Assembly (NCBI GenBank): GCA_947493995.1 | Contig: CANLTJ010000005.1 | Coordinates: 151,474 to 215,473, forward strand | DNA: 64,000 nt | From: an uncultured Arachnia sp. | GTDB lineage: Bacteria > Actinomycetota > Actinomycetes > Propionibacteriales > Propionibacteriaceae | Direction of reading: 5' to 3' | Part shown: piece by piece, positions 17,641 through 27,720 of the stretch | Layout: every line of letters starts with the position of its first letter | How positions within the stretch are numbered: the first letter of the stretch is position 1 | Program-made: the position numbers and the translations under genes | The notes under the pieces: model-generated | Told to the model about the DNA's origin: nothing | Databases searched by the model: none | The model's input: only the letters and a program-made list of their open reading frames with translations

Positions 17641-18900
17641 TTACCTTCGGTGCGCCGCTGCTTCGACGACTTGGTGACGCAGAGCGGCGTCGAGTTCTGT
17701 CGCCAGATCGCCGCGTGGAGCGACGACGATCCGTGACAGTTTGAGCCAATGCGCCATCGTGCGCAGTTCATCAGCAAGTTCCGCTGCCGTGTCGGCGGGC
17801 GCCCCGGGTTCCTGCCAAGCGGATTGCACCAAGAGAGACCCGTTCCTCCTGTCGGCCTTGAGGTCCACCCGGCCGACAAGTGCCTCGTCGAGCAGGAACG
17901 GCAGCACGTAGTACCCGTGCACGCGCTCCGCCGCCGGTGTGTAGATACCGATCCTGTAGTGGAAATCGAACAACCACTGGGTGCGGTTGCGCTCCCAGAT
18001 GAGGGGGTCGAACGGGCTGAGCAGGGCACGCGCGGTGACCCGCCGAGGTACAGAGGCTCCGGCGTTCAGGTACGCCTCGACGCCGTCCACCGACACCACC
18101 TCCAGCGTTCCCTCCTCGACGAGTTCGCGGACCGCCCGGCGCGTGGTGGCCACCTTTGTCCGCCAGTAGTCGGCGAGGCATTTCACCGTCGCCAGGCCAT
18201 GCGCCTGGGACGCGAGGCGGATCAGTTCCCGCATCGCCTCGTCGGGCGACGGCGTGGGGGCGGCAACCACTTCGGGCGGCAGGACACGCTCCGGGAGGTC
18301 GAAGACACGCTCGAACTGAGCGTTTCGTTCCGCCACGCAGAGCTGTCCTGTGAAGAACAGGAATTCGCACGCCGTCTTCACGACGGACCAGTTCCATCCC
18401 CAGTGTTCTCGCAGCACGTCGGGGAAGTGACCGAGTTCTGTAGTCAGTTGTCTCGCCGAGCTGGGCCCCAGCTCCGTAACGCCCGCGAGGACGTCCTCCG
18501 CCACATCCGCGTGATCAGAGCCTGCGCGTTGGATCCTGCCCCACGCCTCATCCCGGTACGACTCCATGCGCCACCGGAACAGGGGGTGCAGCCCGACGGG
18601 AATGAACGCGGCCTGATGCGCCCAGTACTCGGTGACCCGTCGGGGCCTCCTCCCCGCGGCGCGCGCCAGCAGGGACTGGTCGTAGTTACCCAGTCGCGAG
18701 AACAGCGGGAGGAACTGGCTGCGTGTCAGCACGTTCACCGAGTCGATCTGCAGGACGCCCATTCGCTGGATCGTGGCGTCGACATGTCGCATCGTCACCG
18801 CCCTCGGGCGCGAGCGCGCGAGTCCTTGCGCGGCGATGGCGACGCGTCGCGCCTCCGCCAACGAGAGCGTCGAGCGGTATTGTGAGGTCGCGGGGCACAT
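17641..18900 (-). CDS. AlkX/YcaQ-family DNA glycosylase (HTH_42)
   Basis: A 419-residue protein closely resembling Escherichia coli YcaQ/AlkX, a monofunctional glycosylase that unhooks alkylated interstrand crosslinks. It has the motif LQIDSVNV followed by the conserved LFSRLGNYD; QID is the Q-phi-D catalytic motif of the YcaQ-like branch (the AlkZ branch has Q-phi-Q). Other matches are EYWAHQAAFIP and LLSPFDPLIWERNR. The start at 18900 aligns with YcaQ and lies 6 nt behind a CAGAAT box. It diverges from the endonuclease IV gene across 149 bp, so the two steps of base-excision repair sit side by side. Confidence 0.88.
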   Translation of the reverse strand: MCPATSQYRSTLSLAEARRVAIAAQGLARSRPRAVTMRHVDATIQRMGVLQIDSVNVLTRSQFLPLFSRLGNYDQSLLARAAGRRPRRVTEYWAHQAAFIPVGLHPLFRWRMESYRDEAWGRIQRAGSDHADVAEDVLAGVTELGPSSARQLTTELGHFPDVLREHWGWNWSVVKTACEFLFFTGQLCVAERNAQFERVFDLPERVLPPEVVAAPTPSPDEAMRELIRLASQAHGLATVKCLADYWRTKVATTRRAVRELVEEGTLEVVSVDGVEAYLNAGASVPRRVTARALLSPFDPLIWERNRTQWLFDFHYRIGIYTPAAERVHGYYVLPFLLDEALVGRVDLKADRRNGSLLVQSAWQEPGAPADTAAELADELRTMAHWLKLSRIVVAPRGDLATELDAALRHQVVEAAAHRR

Positions 18901-19036
18901 GAAGCCATTCTGACCGGCGACGGGCAGCCCTACAGCAGCACGGAGGTTTTCGTGTGGCGTAGCCGCTGGTAGACCGGCGTCCCGGCCACAGCAAAACGGG
19001 GTGCTGCCTGTTCGAAGGCGCAATGCGCCTTCCCGA

Positions 19037-19042
19037 TAGGGT
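19037..19042 (+). promoter_or_regulatory. -10 box of a leaderless promoter (nfo)
   Basis: TAGGGT, 7 nt, ATG 19050, with TTCGAA about 20 bp upstream as a possible -35. This decides the start over the ATG at 19023. Confidence 0.5.
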
Positions 19043-19049
19043 GAAAGCC

Positions 19050-19838
19050 ATGAGCAGCAGGCAGTTCGGAGCCCACGTCGGCCAGCAGGACCCGATCGCG
19101 GAAGCAGCGGCCCGCGGTGCGGACATCGTCCAGATTTTCCTCGGGGAGCCGCAGAGCTGGAAGAAGCCGCAGGCCCAGTACCTGGGGGGCGCCGAGGCAT
19201 TGCGTGCAGCGGCTGAGGAGGCAGGAGTCGGGCTGTATGTTCATGCGCCCTACATCATCAACGTGGCCTCGACCAACAATCGGATCCGCATCCCGTCGCG
19301 CAAGCTTCTGCAGCAGACGGTGACCGAAGCGGCCGCCGTCGGGGCCCGGGGAGTCATCGTGCACGGCGGACACGTCACCGCCGACGACGAACCCGAGAAG
19401 GGCTACGACAACTGGCGCAAGGCCGTCGACGGTCTGAAACTGGAGGTTCCGATCCTCATCGAGAACACTGCCGGCGGCAACAACGCCATGGCGCGTCGCT
19501 TGGAGGCCATCCAAGGGGTTTGGGAGGCCATCTCATCCTCAGCCAACATCGATTCAGTCGGTTTCTGCCTGGACACCTGCCATGCCCATGCTGCCGGTCT
19601 GGATCTGAGCACCGTCGTGGCGGACATCGAAGGGATCACCGGCAGGATCGATCTGATCCACTGCAATGACTCCCGCGACGCCGCCGGTTCGGGAGCCGAC
19701 AGGCACACCGGACTCGGTAACGGACACATCAGCGTCAACGACATCGCGGCAATAGTCCGCGAGACATCGGCCCCAGTCATCCTGGAGACTCCCGGTGAGG
19801 GTCACGCCGCTGAGATCGAATGGCTGCGCTCACTGTGA
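19050..19838 (+). CDS. nfo: Endonuclease IV (AP endonuclease)
   Basis: A 262-residue TIM-barrel AP endonuclease that cuts 5' to abasic sites. The metal ligands of the trinuclear zinc centre are all visible in order: VHAPY, VHGGH, LIENTAGG, FCLDTCHAHAAG, LIHCNDS, DRHTGLGNGHI and ETPGEG. It begins FGAHVGQQDPI, slightly shorter than the E. coli enzyme. It is divergent from an AlkX-type glycosylase, which produces exactly the abasic sites this enzyme processes. Confidence 0.95.
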   Translation: MSSRQFGAHVGQQDPIAEAAARGADIVQIFLGEPQSWKKPQAQYLGGAEALRAAAEEAGVGLYVHAPYIINVASTNNRIRIPSRKLLQQTVTEAAAVGARGVIVHGGHVTADDEPEKGYDNWRKAVDGLKLEVPILIENTAGGNNAMARRLEAIQGVWEAISSSANIDSVGFCLDTCHAHAAGLDLSTVVADIEGITGRIDLIHCNDSRDAAGSGADRHTGLGNGHISVNDIAAIVRETSAPVILETPGEGHAAEIEWLRSL

Positions 19839-19868
19839 TGTGAGACCGCAGTGGGGTTGGATGGGCCC

Positions 19869-20810
19869 ATGAAGGTACTGCTGCCCAACTCCATCACGTT
19901 GAATCCCGAGCTTCCCGACGGCGCTGTCGCGGTCACCTACGATGTCGACACCCCCATCCCCGACGAACATCTCGATGCTGAGGTACTTGTCGACTGGGAG
20001 GTCAGGCGGAAGAGGATGGCCGACGCCGCCGAACGCCTGTCCAACCTCAAGCTGGTCCAGACGCTTTCCGCTGGCGCCGACGGTGCTCTCAATGCCCCGT
20101 TCGACGAATCCGTGGCGATTTGCTCCGGCGTCGGACTCCACGACCACACGGTGACCGAACATGCCCTGGCCCTCACCATGACGCTTCTACGACGGCTGCC
20201 CGCATGTTTGCGGGCGCAACAGCGACACGAGTGGGCGCATGAGTTGGGCGGTTCCCAGACGCTGCGTACCGACGAGCACATCACCACTTTGCTCGCAGCC
20301 CGCGTCCTGATCTGGGGGTTCGGTTCCATCGGGCAGACCTTGGCACCGGTACTGCAGTCCTTGGGAGCAAAGGTCACTGGTGTGGCACGTTCACGAGGTG
20401 AGCGTTCGGGCTTCACTGTCGTCACCGAGGAGGATCTGCCGGACGAGCTTCCTCTCACCGATTTGCTGATACTGATCCTCCCGGATCTGCCCGCCACCAA
20501 CAACGTGCTCAACGCCGAGCGGCTGGCACTGCTGCCCGAGAGTGCACTCGTGGTGAACGTTGGGCGCGGAAGCACCGTCGATGAGGATGCGCTGCTCTCC
20601 GCCCTCAACAATGAGGGCATCGCTGGCGCCGCCCTGGATGTCACCAAGAAGGAGCCCCTTCCCGAGGACTCGCCACTGTGGGACGCTCCGAACCTCATCA
20701 TCACTCCACACGCGGCGGGCGGCAGACCCGTCGGCGCCGACAAACTCATCGCGGCCAACGTCGAAGCGCTGCTCAACGGAGGCGAACTTCGCAACCTCCT
20801 CAGCAGTTGA
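19869..20810 (+). CDS. D-isomer 2-hydroxyacid dehydrogenase family protein
   Basis: A 313-residue NAD(P)-dependent dehydrogenase. The cofactor loop GFGSIGQTL, the catalytic Arg in VVNVGRGSTVDEDAL, Glu in KKEPLPEDSPLW and His in ITPHAAGG are all present. The substrate domain is divergent from SerA, LdhA or GhrA, so the hydroxyacid cannot be named; phosphoglycerate is unlikely because there is no ACT domain. Start ATG 19869 is chosen because the family N-terminus (MKVLLPN) begins there. It lies 30 bp after nfo, on the same strand. Confidence 0.9.
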   Translation: MKVLLPNSITLNPELPDGAVAVTYDVDTPIPDEHLDAEVLVDWEVRRKRMADAAERLSNLKLVQTLSAGADGALNAPFDESVAICSGVGLHDHTVTEHALALTMTLLRRLPACLRAQQRHEWAHELGGSQTLRTDEHITTLLAARVLIWGFGSIGQTLAPVLQSLGAKVTGVARSRGERSGFTVVTEEDLPDELPLTDLLILILPDLPATNNVLNAERLALLPESALVVNVGRGSTVDEDALLSALNNEGIAGAALDVTKKEPLPEDSPLWDAPNLIITPHAAGGRPVGADKLIAANVEALLNGGELRNLLSS

Positions 20811-20977
20811 CCGACCCGCACCCACGGACAACGTCTGCCAACCGGGTCCCGACATGTCGCTGGCGCTCGCAATGAACCAGCGAATGGCCGGATAGCAGCT
20901 GATGAGTAGTTTTTCGGCTGAGGCCGCGGGTTACGTGAACATATCTGCTGGTCTGCCCCTCGAGATGTTCCCGGAAC
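20811..20977. other. Intergenic region between convergent genes
   Basis: About 170 bp between the dehydrogenase and aspA stops. It contains a short T-run (TTTTT near 20911) after a weak inverted repeat, but no clear terminator stem and no gene that I can support. Confidence 0.4.
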
Positions 20978-22405
20978 TCAGATGTCCTCGTCGCTGGGCT
21001 TGCTCAAGCCGTTGGCGTGCAGCAAATTGTCGACGGCGAGCACGCTGTCCAGCGTCGCCTCGTCCAGCAGTTCGCGCTCCAGCACGATCTCGCGGACGGT
21101 GCGCCCGGTTTTCGCTGCTTCCCGTCCCACGGCATCTCCGGCGGCATGACCGATGTAGTTGTTGAGGAACGTCACCACCGAGATGGAGTTGGTGACGTAG
21201 GCGAGACAGACTTCCCGGTTGGCGGTGATGCCGTCGATGCACTTGAGACGCAGCGTTGCGCAGGCATTCTCCAGAAGCGAGATGGATTCGAAGAGTGCCT
21301 GCCCAATCACGGGCTCCATCGCATTGAGCTGCAGCTGACCGGCCTCCGCGCTCATCGTGACGCAGACGTCGTTGCCGATCACCTTGAAAGAGGCCTGGTT
21401 GACCACCTCGGGGATCACCGGATTCACTTTGGCGGGCATGATGGATGAGCCGGCCTGTACCTCTGGCAGGTTGATCTCATTGAACCCGGCCCGCGGGCCC
21501 GAGGACAGCAACCGGAGATCGTTGCAGGTTTTGGACAGCTTCACCGCGAGCCGTTTGCACACCCCATGCGCGGTCACGTAGACGCCCGTGTCGCTCGTGG
21601 CCTCGATCAGGTCGGGCGCTGTTCCGCAGGGGCGTCCAGTGATGTCGGCCAAGTGGCGGATCACCACATCGGCGTAGCCGGGAGGCGTGTTCACTCCCGT
21701 ACCGATGGCCGTGGCGCCCAGATTCACCTCCAGCAGGTAGCCGCGGACGGTCTCGATGTGTCGCACCTCCTCCCCCAGCGTCACACCGAACGCGGTGAAT
21801 TCCTGCCCCAGCGTCATGGGCACGGCGTCCTGCAGCTGGGTCCTGCCCATCGTCAGAATGTCGTTGAACTCCTCACCCTTGGCAAGCATTGCACCGACCA
21901 GCCGTTCCACCTCCTCGATCAAGTGCCCGAGCCTCGCGTCCAGGGCGAGTCGCAGGCCGGTGGGGTACGCGTCGTTGGTGGACTGGCTGCGATTGACGTG
22001 GTCGAGCGGGTCAACGACGTCATAACTGCCCTTCGCGCACCCGAGATGCTCCAGGGCGAGGTTGGCGAGCACCTCGTTGACGTTCATGTTGGTGGAGGTT
22101 CCGGCGCCGCCCTGGAACACGTCGATTGGAAACTGGTCGAGGCAACGGCCCCTGTCCAGGATCTGGTCGCAGGCCCAGACGATGGCGTTGATGACATCAG
22201 GATTCACGACACCGAGATCACCATTGGCGAGCGCCGCTGCCTTCTTCACCTGCACCAGTCCACGAATCAGATCCGGCATGTCGTTCAGCGTCTGAGAACT
22301 GAACCGGAAGTTCTCCAGGGCCCTCAACGTGTGGATTCCGAAGAAGGCATCGGCTGGCACCTCTCGGTCACCCAGCAGGTCCGTTTCGACTCTCGTCCTC
22401 GTCAC
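20978..22405 (-). CDS. aspA: Aspartate ammonia-lyase
   Basis: A 475-residue fumarase/aspartase-superfamily enzyme that converts aspartate to fumarate and ammonia. The superfamily signature [11 protein letters not shown] is present with its flexible-loop serine, followed by [17 protein letters not shown], the aspartase-type continuation that separates AspA from class II fumarase. [13 protein letters not shown] and [15 protein letters not shown] motifs are also present. The start at GTG 22405 follows AAGGAGCC. It diverges from pta over about 100 bp. It supplies fumarate for anaerobic respiration or for the TCA cycle. Confidence 0.93.
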   Translation of the reverse strand: MTRTRVETDLLGDREVPADAFFGIHTLRALENFRFSSQTLNDMPDLIRGLVQVKKAAALANGDLGVVNPDVINAIVWACDQILDRGRCLDQFPIDVFQGGAGTSTNMNVNEVLANLALEHLGCAKGSYDVVDPLDHVNRSQSTNDAYPTGLRLALDARLGHLIEEVERLVGAMLAKGEEFNDILTMGRTQLQDAVPMTLGQEFTAFGVTLGEEVRHIETVRGYLLEVNLGATAIGTGVNTPPGYADVVIRHLADITGRPCGTAPDLIEATSDTGVYVTAHGVCKRLAVKLSKTCNDLRLLSSGPRAGFNEINLPEVQAGSSIMPAKVNPVIPEVVNQASFKVIGNDVCVTMSAEAGQLQLNAMEPVIGQALFESISLLENACATLRLKCIDGITANREVCLAYVTNSISVVTFLNNYIGHAAGDAVGREAAKTGRTVREIVLERELLDEATLDSVLAVDNLLHANGLSKPSDEDI

Positions 22406-22489
22406 TGAGGCTCCTTCGACGTTGGTGTGGCTCTCACCGTAGCCAACACTTTTGGCAACCGGGGAGCCACGTGCACAATCGACTGGCGC

Positions 22490-22495
22490 TAGGGT
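22490..22495 (+). promoter_or_regulatory. -10 box of a leaderless promoter (pta)
   Basis: TAGGGT, 7 nt, GTG 22503; the same box and spacing as nfo. It fixes the start of pta, since the reading frame is open further upstream. Confidence 0.5.
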
Positions 22496-22502
22496 GGGTC
22501 CC

Positions 22503-24563
22503 GTGACTCGCAGCGTATTCATTGCCTCGTCAGAGCCTCAGGTCAGTAAGAGTGTGATCGCCCTGGGCGTCGTCGAACTCCTGCACCGCCAGGTTCGCAA
22601 TGTCGGCGTCTTCCGTCCGCTCGTGGCCTCGACCACCTCCGACGCCGTCGCCTCGGCCCTGCTGAACCTGAAGACCATGCGGAAGCAGACGTTCGAGGAT
22701 GCAGTCGGCGTCACGCACGAGGAATTCGCCGAGGATCCTGCGGGCTCCATAGACCGGATCGTGGCGAAGTACACCACCCTCGCTGCCCGTTGCGACGCCG
22801 TCGTCGTCGTGGGTTCCGACTACAGCGGCGACTACTCCAGCACCGAACTGGACCACAACGCCGTGATCGCAGCGAACCTCAACACACCCGTCATCTACGT
22901 GTGCGGGGCGACCAATCGCACACCGGAGCAGGTGCGGGGAATCGTCGAGGAGACCATCGAGTCCTTCGAGGAACGCCACAACACCGTCGTGGGCGTGGCA
23001 GTCACCCGTGTCAATCCCGACGATGTGGAAGCCATGCGCGACGCGGTGGCCCACGTGCGCGATGCCACCTTCATCCTGCCCAACGATCCGATTTTGGGCG
23101 CCCCGTTGGTGCGCATGCAATGGGATGCCATCGGTGCCACACAATGGTTGGGCAACCCTGCGTTCCTGAACAAGGAGGCTGTTCACACCATCGTGGCGGC
23201 CATGACGTTGCCGAACCTGCTGGCGCGGCTCACCCCCGAGAGCACAGTGATCATGCCCTCGGACCGTCTGGATCTGCTTCCCGGTCTGCTGATGGCCCAC
23301 GCCTCCCCCACCTTCGGCCCCCTCGCGTCGATCATCCTGACCGGCGGATTCGAGATCCCCCAGTCCGTGCACGAGTTGCTCGACGGCATCGACGTGGATC
23401 TGCCCATCGCCCTGACTGACAAGGACACGTTCGCCACGGCCGCCAGGATTCAACGCGTCAAGGGCGTCTCCACCGCGACGTCCCGGAAGACGGATGTGTC
23501 GCGGCTCCTGTTCGGCGCCCATGTGGATGAGGACGAGATTCTCCGGGCAATCGACCTGCCGCGCTCCGAGATTCGGACACCCACCATGTTCGAACACCAG
23601 CTGATGCAGCTCGCCCGCTCCAGCAGGAAGCGCATTGTGCTGCCCGAGGGCACCGATGATCGTGTCCTGACCGCGGCAGCCATCGTGCTGCAGCGCAAGG
23701 TGGCTGATCTCATCATTCTCGGCGAGCCCTCCGTCATCAGCAGGCGCGCTTCCGAACTCGGCATCAACCTGCGCGGCGCCGAAGTGGTCAACCCTCGCGA
23801 TGCCGACATGCTCGACCGGTTCGCCGCCGAGTATGCCGAGCTGCGCTCCCACAAGGGCATCACCATCGAACAGGCACGCAAGCAGTTCGAGGACCCGTCC
23901 TACGTCGGCACGATGATGGTGCATCTCGGGATGGCCGACGGCATGGTCTCCGGCGCCATCAACACCACCGCGAACACCATCCGCCCCTCCCTGGAGTTCA
24001 TCAAGACCAAACCCGGCGTGAGCGTCGTCTCGGGCTCATTCCTGATGGCGATGAGCAACCGGGTCGTGGTCTACGCCGACTGCGCCGTCAATCCGGACCC
24101 CACACCGGAACAGCTCGCCGACATCGCCATCTCCTCGGCAGAAACGGCCCGGGCCTTCGACATCGACCCACGCGTGGCCATGCTGAGCTACTCCACCGGC
24201 AGCTCCGGCAGCGGCGCCGATGTGGAAAAGGTCCGCGAGGCCACACGACTGGTGCGGGAGAGGGAGCCAGAGCTGAAGGTGGAGGGCCCCATCCAGTTCG
24301 ACGCCGCCGTCGACGCCGCCGTCGCCGCGAAGAAGATGCCGGACTCGCAGGTAGCCGGACAGGCGTCGGTGTTCATCTTCCCGGACCTCAACACGGGCAA
24401 CAACACCTACAAGGCGGTGCAGCGCACCTCGGGCGCGGTCGCCGTCGGCCCGATCCTGCAAGGCCTGAAAAAGCCGGTCAACGATCTCTCCCGCGGCGCG
24501 CTGGTGGATGACATCGTCTCCACCATCACCATCACCGCCATCCAGGCGCAGAAGAACACCTGA
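22503..24563 (+). CDS. pta: Phosphate acetyltransferase (long, DRTGG-containing form)
   Basis: A 686-residue Pta that interconverts acetyl-CoA and acetyl phosphate. Residues 1-190 are a BioD-like P-loop-fold domain (without a complete Walker A), the middle is a DRTGG domain (about 200-320), and the C-terminal 330 residues are the catalytic PTA_PTB domain ([38 protein letters not shown]). The N-terminal part is regulatory in related enzymes. It is followed 38 bp later by ackA, completing the acetate pathway. Confidence 0.95.
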   Translation: MTRSVFIASSEPQVSKSVIALGVVELLHRQVRNVGVFRPLVASTTSDAVASALLNLKTMRKQTFEDAVGVTHEEFAEDPAGSIDRIVAKYTTLAARCDAVVVVGSDYSGDYSSTELDHNAVIAANLNTPVIYVCGATNRTPEQVRGIVEETIESFEERHNTVVGVAVTRVNPDDVEAMRDAVAHVRDATFILPNDPILGAPLVRMQWDAIGATQWLGNPAFLNKEAVHTIVAAMTLPNLLARLTPESTVIMPSDRLDLLPGLLMAHASPTFGPLASIILTGGFEIPQSVHELLDGIDVDLPIALTDKDTFATAARIQRVKGVSTATSRKTDVSRLLFGAHVDEDEILRAIDLPRSEIRTPTMFEHQLMQLARSSRKRIVLPEGTDDRVLTAAAIVLQRKVADLIILGEPSVISRRASELGINLRGAEVVNPRDADMLDRFAAEYAELRSHKGITIEQARKQFEDPSYVGTMMVHLGMADGMVSGAINTTANTIRPSLEFIKTKPGVSVVSGSFLMAMSNRVVVYADCAVNPDPTPEQLADIAISSAETARAFDIDPRVAMLSYSTGSSGSGADVEKVREATRLVREREPELKVEGPIQFDAAVDAAVAAKKMPDSQVAGQASVFIFPDLNTGNNTYKAVQRTSGAVAVGPILQGLKKPVNDLSRGALVDDIVSTITITAIQAQKNT

Positions 24564-24601
24564 GCCCCGTACACCCCGATAGCCACAGGAAGGCACTGCA
24601 C

Positions 24602-25786
24602 GTGTCCCAGCCCATCCTCCTCCTGAACTGCGGTTCGTCCTCGATCAAGTACCAGCTCCTGCAGACCGACACCGAAGAGCCTTCGGCCGTGGGAATCGTG
24701 CAACGCATCGGGCAGCCCGGCAGCACTTTGGAGCATGAGGTGGGCAGCGAGGAATTCCGGCTGGAACAGGACTTCAGCGACCACACCGCAGCCGTCGCCG
24801 CCGTGGTGAAGATGTTCGAGGCCCACGGACCCAGCCTCGAGGGCGTGATCGCGGTTGGACACCGGACAGTCCACGGGGGCTCCACCTTCCAGGAATCAGT
24901 GCGCATCGACGACGGCGTGATCGCGGCCCTCAACGAGCTCTCCGACCTCGCCCCCCTCCACAACCCGCCGGCCATCGCTGGGATCGAGGCGGCGATGCGT
25001 GTCCTGCCCGACGTACCGCACGTCGCCATCTTCGACACCGCCTTCTTCTCCACCCTTCCCGCAGCGGCGTACACCTACGCCCTGGATCGCGATGTCATGA
25101 CCGAACACGGAATCCGCAAGTACGGCTTCCACGGCACTTCGCACCAGTACGTCTCCCAGCAGGCGGCCGTGTTCCTGGATCGTCCGTTGGAGGAGCTGAA
25201 GACCATCGTCTGCCACCTCGGCAATGGTGCCTCCATCTCCGCCGTCGACGGGGGAGTTGCCGTCGACACCTCCATGGGGCTCACGCCGCTGGCAGGACTC
25301 GTGATGGGAACCCGCTCCGGCGACGTCGACCCGGGCCTCCACAAGTTCCTCGGCAGCAAGGGCATGGCGCTGGCCGAGATCGACACGCTGCTCAACAAGA
25401 AGTCCGGCATGGCAGGGCTGTGCGGCTACACCGACATGCGAGACGTCGCGGCGCAGATCGCCGAGGGCAACAAGGACGCAGAATTGGCCCTTGACGTCTA
25501 CGTGCACCGCCTCGTCAGCTACATCGGCTCCTACATCGCTGTGCTCGGCGGCGTCGATGCCCTGTGCTTCACGGCAGGTGTGGGTGAGAACGCGTCACAC
25601 GTGCGCCGACCGGTCATCGAGCGCCTCAAAGGCATGGGCTTCGAACTCGACGTGGACGCCAACGAGCAGCGCTCCAAGGAACCGCGGGAGATCTCGACGG
25701 CCGACTCCAAGGTCCGCGTCCTGGTGATTCCGACCAATGAGGAACTCGCCATGGCGCGCGAAACTCTGAAGGTCATCAACCCCTGA
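24602..25786 (+). CDS. ackA: Acetate kinase
   Basis: A 394-residue ASKHA-fold kinase converting acetyl phosphate and ADP to acetate and ATP. Signatures are ILLLNCGSSSIKYQL, VGHRTVHGG, YGFHGTSHQYVS and DTSMGLTPLAGLVMGTRSGD, with FTAGVGENA near the end. It starts at GTG 24602. It shares a transcript with pta and should give substrate-level ATP from pyruvate or lactate. Identity is secure. Confidence 0.96.
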   Translation: MSQPILLLNCGSSSIKYQLLQTDTEEPSAVGIVQRIGQPGSTLEHEVGSEEFRLEQDFSDHTAAVAAVVKMFEAHGPSLEGVIAVGHRTVHGGSTFQESVRIDDGVIAALNELSDLAPLHNPPAIAGIEAAMRVLPDVPHVAIFDTAFFSTLPAAAYTYALDRDVMTEHGIRKYGFHGTSHQYVSQQAAVFLDRPLEELKTIVCHLGNGASISAVDGGVAVDTSMGLTPLAGLVMGTRSGDVDPGLHKFLGSKGMALAEIDTLLNKKSGMAGLCGYTDMRDVAAQIAEGNKDAELALDVYVHRLVSYIGSYIAVLGGVDALCFTAGVGENASHVRRPVIERLKGMGFELDVDANEQRSKEPREISTADSKVRVLVIPTNEELAMARETLKVINP

Positions 25787-25825
25787 CGCGAGACCCTCAT
25801 CCACCACGTCCTTCGCACGTACTGC

Positions 25826-27535
25826 CTACTCCAGGATCGCTCCGCGAGAGGCTGACTGGACCAGCTTGGTGTACTTGCCCAGCACGCCCTTGGTGAACTT
25901 CGGCGGCAGCGACACCCAATCGACCTGCCGACGGGTCAGTTCGTCCTGCTCCACGAGGACATCGAGGGTGCCGGCCGCGACGTCGAGGCGGATCCTGTCG
26001 CCGTCGCGAACATAGGCAATCGGCCCACCGTCAGCGGCCTCCGGCGCCACGTGTCCGACGCACAGGCCGGTGGTGCCGCCGGAGAAGCGTCCATCGGTCA
26101 GCAGCAGGACGTCCTTGCCAAGTCCGGCGCCCTTGATGGCTCCCGTGATGGCCAGCATCTCGCGCATGCCCGGCCCACCCTTGGGGCCCTCGTAACGGAT
26201 GACGACGACGTCGCCGTGGTCGATCGTGCCGTCCTCGAGTGCGTCCATGGCGGCACGTTCACGGTCGAAGACGCGGGCTGTGCCCTCGAACACGTCCTCC
26301 TCGAATCCTGCCGACTTCACGACGGCGCCATCCGGGGCCAGCGACCCTCCCAGGATGGTGACACCACCAGTGGGTGCGATCGGAGCCCTCATACTGCGCA
26401 GCACCTTCCCGTCGGGCGAGGGCGGGTCCAGCACTTCAAGATTCTCGGCCACGGTTCTGCCCGTGACGGTCAGGCAGTCGCCGTCCAGCAGCCCTGCCTC
26501 CAGCAGGTCCTTCATCACCACCTGGATTCCGCCTGCCCGGTCCACGTCGTTCATGACATAGCGGCCAAACGGCTTGAGGTCGGCGACGTGCGGCACCTTG
26601 GCGCCGATGCGAGCGAAGTCCTTGAGGCTGAGATCGACGTCGGCCTCATGCGCGATCGCCAGCAGGTGCAGCACCGCGTTGGTGGAACCACCGAAGGCCT
26701 GCACCACCGCGATGGCGTTCTCAAACGCCGCCTTGGTCATGACGTCGCGCGCGGTGATGCCCTGACGCAGCATCTCCACCACCGCCTCGCCCGCACGCCG
26801 CGCCATCTCGTCGCGCCGGCGGTCAGCAGAGGGGGGCGACGCCGACCCGGGGATGGACATGCCGATCGCCTCCGCAACGGACGCCATCGTGTTGGCGGTG
26901 TAGTACCCGCCGCAGGCACCTTCCCCCGGGCAGATGGCCCGCTCGATGCGACCCACGTCGTCGCGGCTCATCAACCCGCGAGCGCAGGCACCCACCGCCT
27001 CGAAGGCGTCGATGAGCGTGACGTCCTTCTCGACGCCGTCGGACAGCTTCACCCGTCCCGGCATGATGGTGCCCGCATAGATGAACACACTCGCCAGGTC
27101 CAGCCTTGCGGCTGCCATCAGCATGCCCGGCAGCGACTTGTCGCAACCAGCCAGCAGGACCGAACCGTCGAGGCGTTCGGCCATCATGACGGTCTCCACC
27201 GAGTCGGCGATGACGTCGCGGGAGACGAGCGAGAAGTGCATGCCCTCATGGCCCATGGAGATGCCGTCGGACACGGATATCGTGCCGAACTCCAGCGGGT
27301 AACCGCCCCCGGCGTGCACGCCCTCCTTGGCGGCCTGCGCGAGGCGGTCCAGCGAGAGGTTGCACGGCGTGATCTCGTTCCACGAGCTGGCCACACCGAT
27401 CTGCGGTTTCGCGAAGTCCGCGTCGCCCATACCCACGGCGCGCAGCATGCCGCGGGAAGCGGTCGCCTCCAGGCCGTCGGTGACCGTGCGGCTGCGGGGC
27501 TTGATGTCTCGCTGGGTGGAGGTGTCGTTGCTCAT
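25826..27535 (-). CDS. ilvD: Dihydroxy-acid dehydratase
   Basis: A 569-residue IlvD catalysing the third step of valine/isoleucine synthesis. Cysteines for an iron-sulfur cluster occur in [22 protein letters not shown] and [12 protein letters not shown]; the last two are IlvD/Edd signature motifs. The C-terminal swivel domain carries [16 protein letters not shown]. The ATG lies 6 nt from a TAGAAT box, so the message is probably leaderless. A perfect 8-bp inverted repeat overlaps the promoter (27558-27582). It converges with ackA over 39 bp with no obvious terminator. Confidence 0.95.
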   Translation of the reverse strand: MSNDTSTQRDIKPRSRTVTDGLEATASRGMLRAVGMGDADFAKPQIGVASSWNEITPCNLSLDRLAQAAKEGVHAGGGYPLEFGTISVSDGISMGHEGMHFSLVSRDVIADSVETVMMAERLDGSVLLAGCDKSLPGMLMAAARLDLASVFIYAGTIMPGRVKLSDGVEKDVTLIDAFEAVGACARGLMSRDDVGRIERAICPGEGACGGYYTANTMASVAEAIGMSIPGSASPPSADRRRDEMARRAGEAVVEMLRQGITARDVMTKAAFENAIAVVQAFGGSTNAVLHLLAIAHEADVDLSLKDFARIGAKVPHVADLKPFGRYVMNDVDRAGGIQVVMKDLLEAGLLDGDCLTVTGRTVAENLEVLDPPSPDGKVLRSMRAPIAPTGGVTILGGSLAPDGAVVKSAGFEEDVFEGTARVFDRERAAMDALEDGTIDHGDVVVIRYEGPKGGPGMREMLAITGAIKGAGLGKDVLLLTDGRFSGGTTGLCVGHVAPEAADGGPIAYVRDGDRIRLDVAAGTLDVLVEQDELTRRQVDWVSLPPKFTKGVLGKYTKLVQSASRGAILE

Positions 27536-27541
27536 GCCCAG

Positions 27542-27547
27542 ATTCTA
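27542..27547 (-). promoter_or_regulatory. ilvD: -10 box of a leaderless promoter (ilvD)
   Basis: On the minus strand TAGAAT, 6 nt, ATG 27535. No Shine-Dalgarno precedes the start codon. Confidence 0.55.
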
Positions 27548-27557
27548 GGTGCCACCA

Positions 27558-27582
27558 GCTGGACCAACTACACGGGTCCAGC
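27558..27582. promoter_or_regulatory. Candidate operator upstream of ilvD
   Basis: Perfect inverted repeat GCTGGACC-N9-GGTCCAGC. It begins 11 bp upstream of the ilvD -10 box and so covers the -35 region, where a repressor would block RNA polymerase. The regulator is not in the window as far as I can tell. Confidence 0.5.
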
Positions 27583-27708
27583 GGAAGCTTCTCCCGCCTC
27601 TGATCGAAGTTGTGGCAATCCCACAATGCCGATGCCGCTCCACTGTTGGTTTGCGACCGTCGCCACTCCAGCCTCCCGCATCAGCTTCCACACCTTCACC
27701 GGGCGGGA

Positions 27709-27714
27709 TACCGT
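27709..27714 (+). promoter_or_regulatory. -10 box of a leaderless promoter (SDR of the lipid operon)
   Basis: TACCGT, 6 nt, ATG 27721. It would drive the three-gene operon 27721-31051. Confidence 0.45.
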
Positions 27715-27720
27715 AGGCAC

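Noticed and set aside
22530..23924. A 464-codon minus-strand open frame opposite pta
   Set aside because: Its sequence is a GC-rich shadow of pta with no recognisable domain and no start signal.
27536..27600. A T-box or leader-peptide attenuator before ilvD
   Set aside because: The -10 box is 6 nt from the start codon, leaving no leader RNA in which such an element could form.
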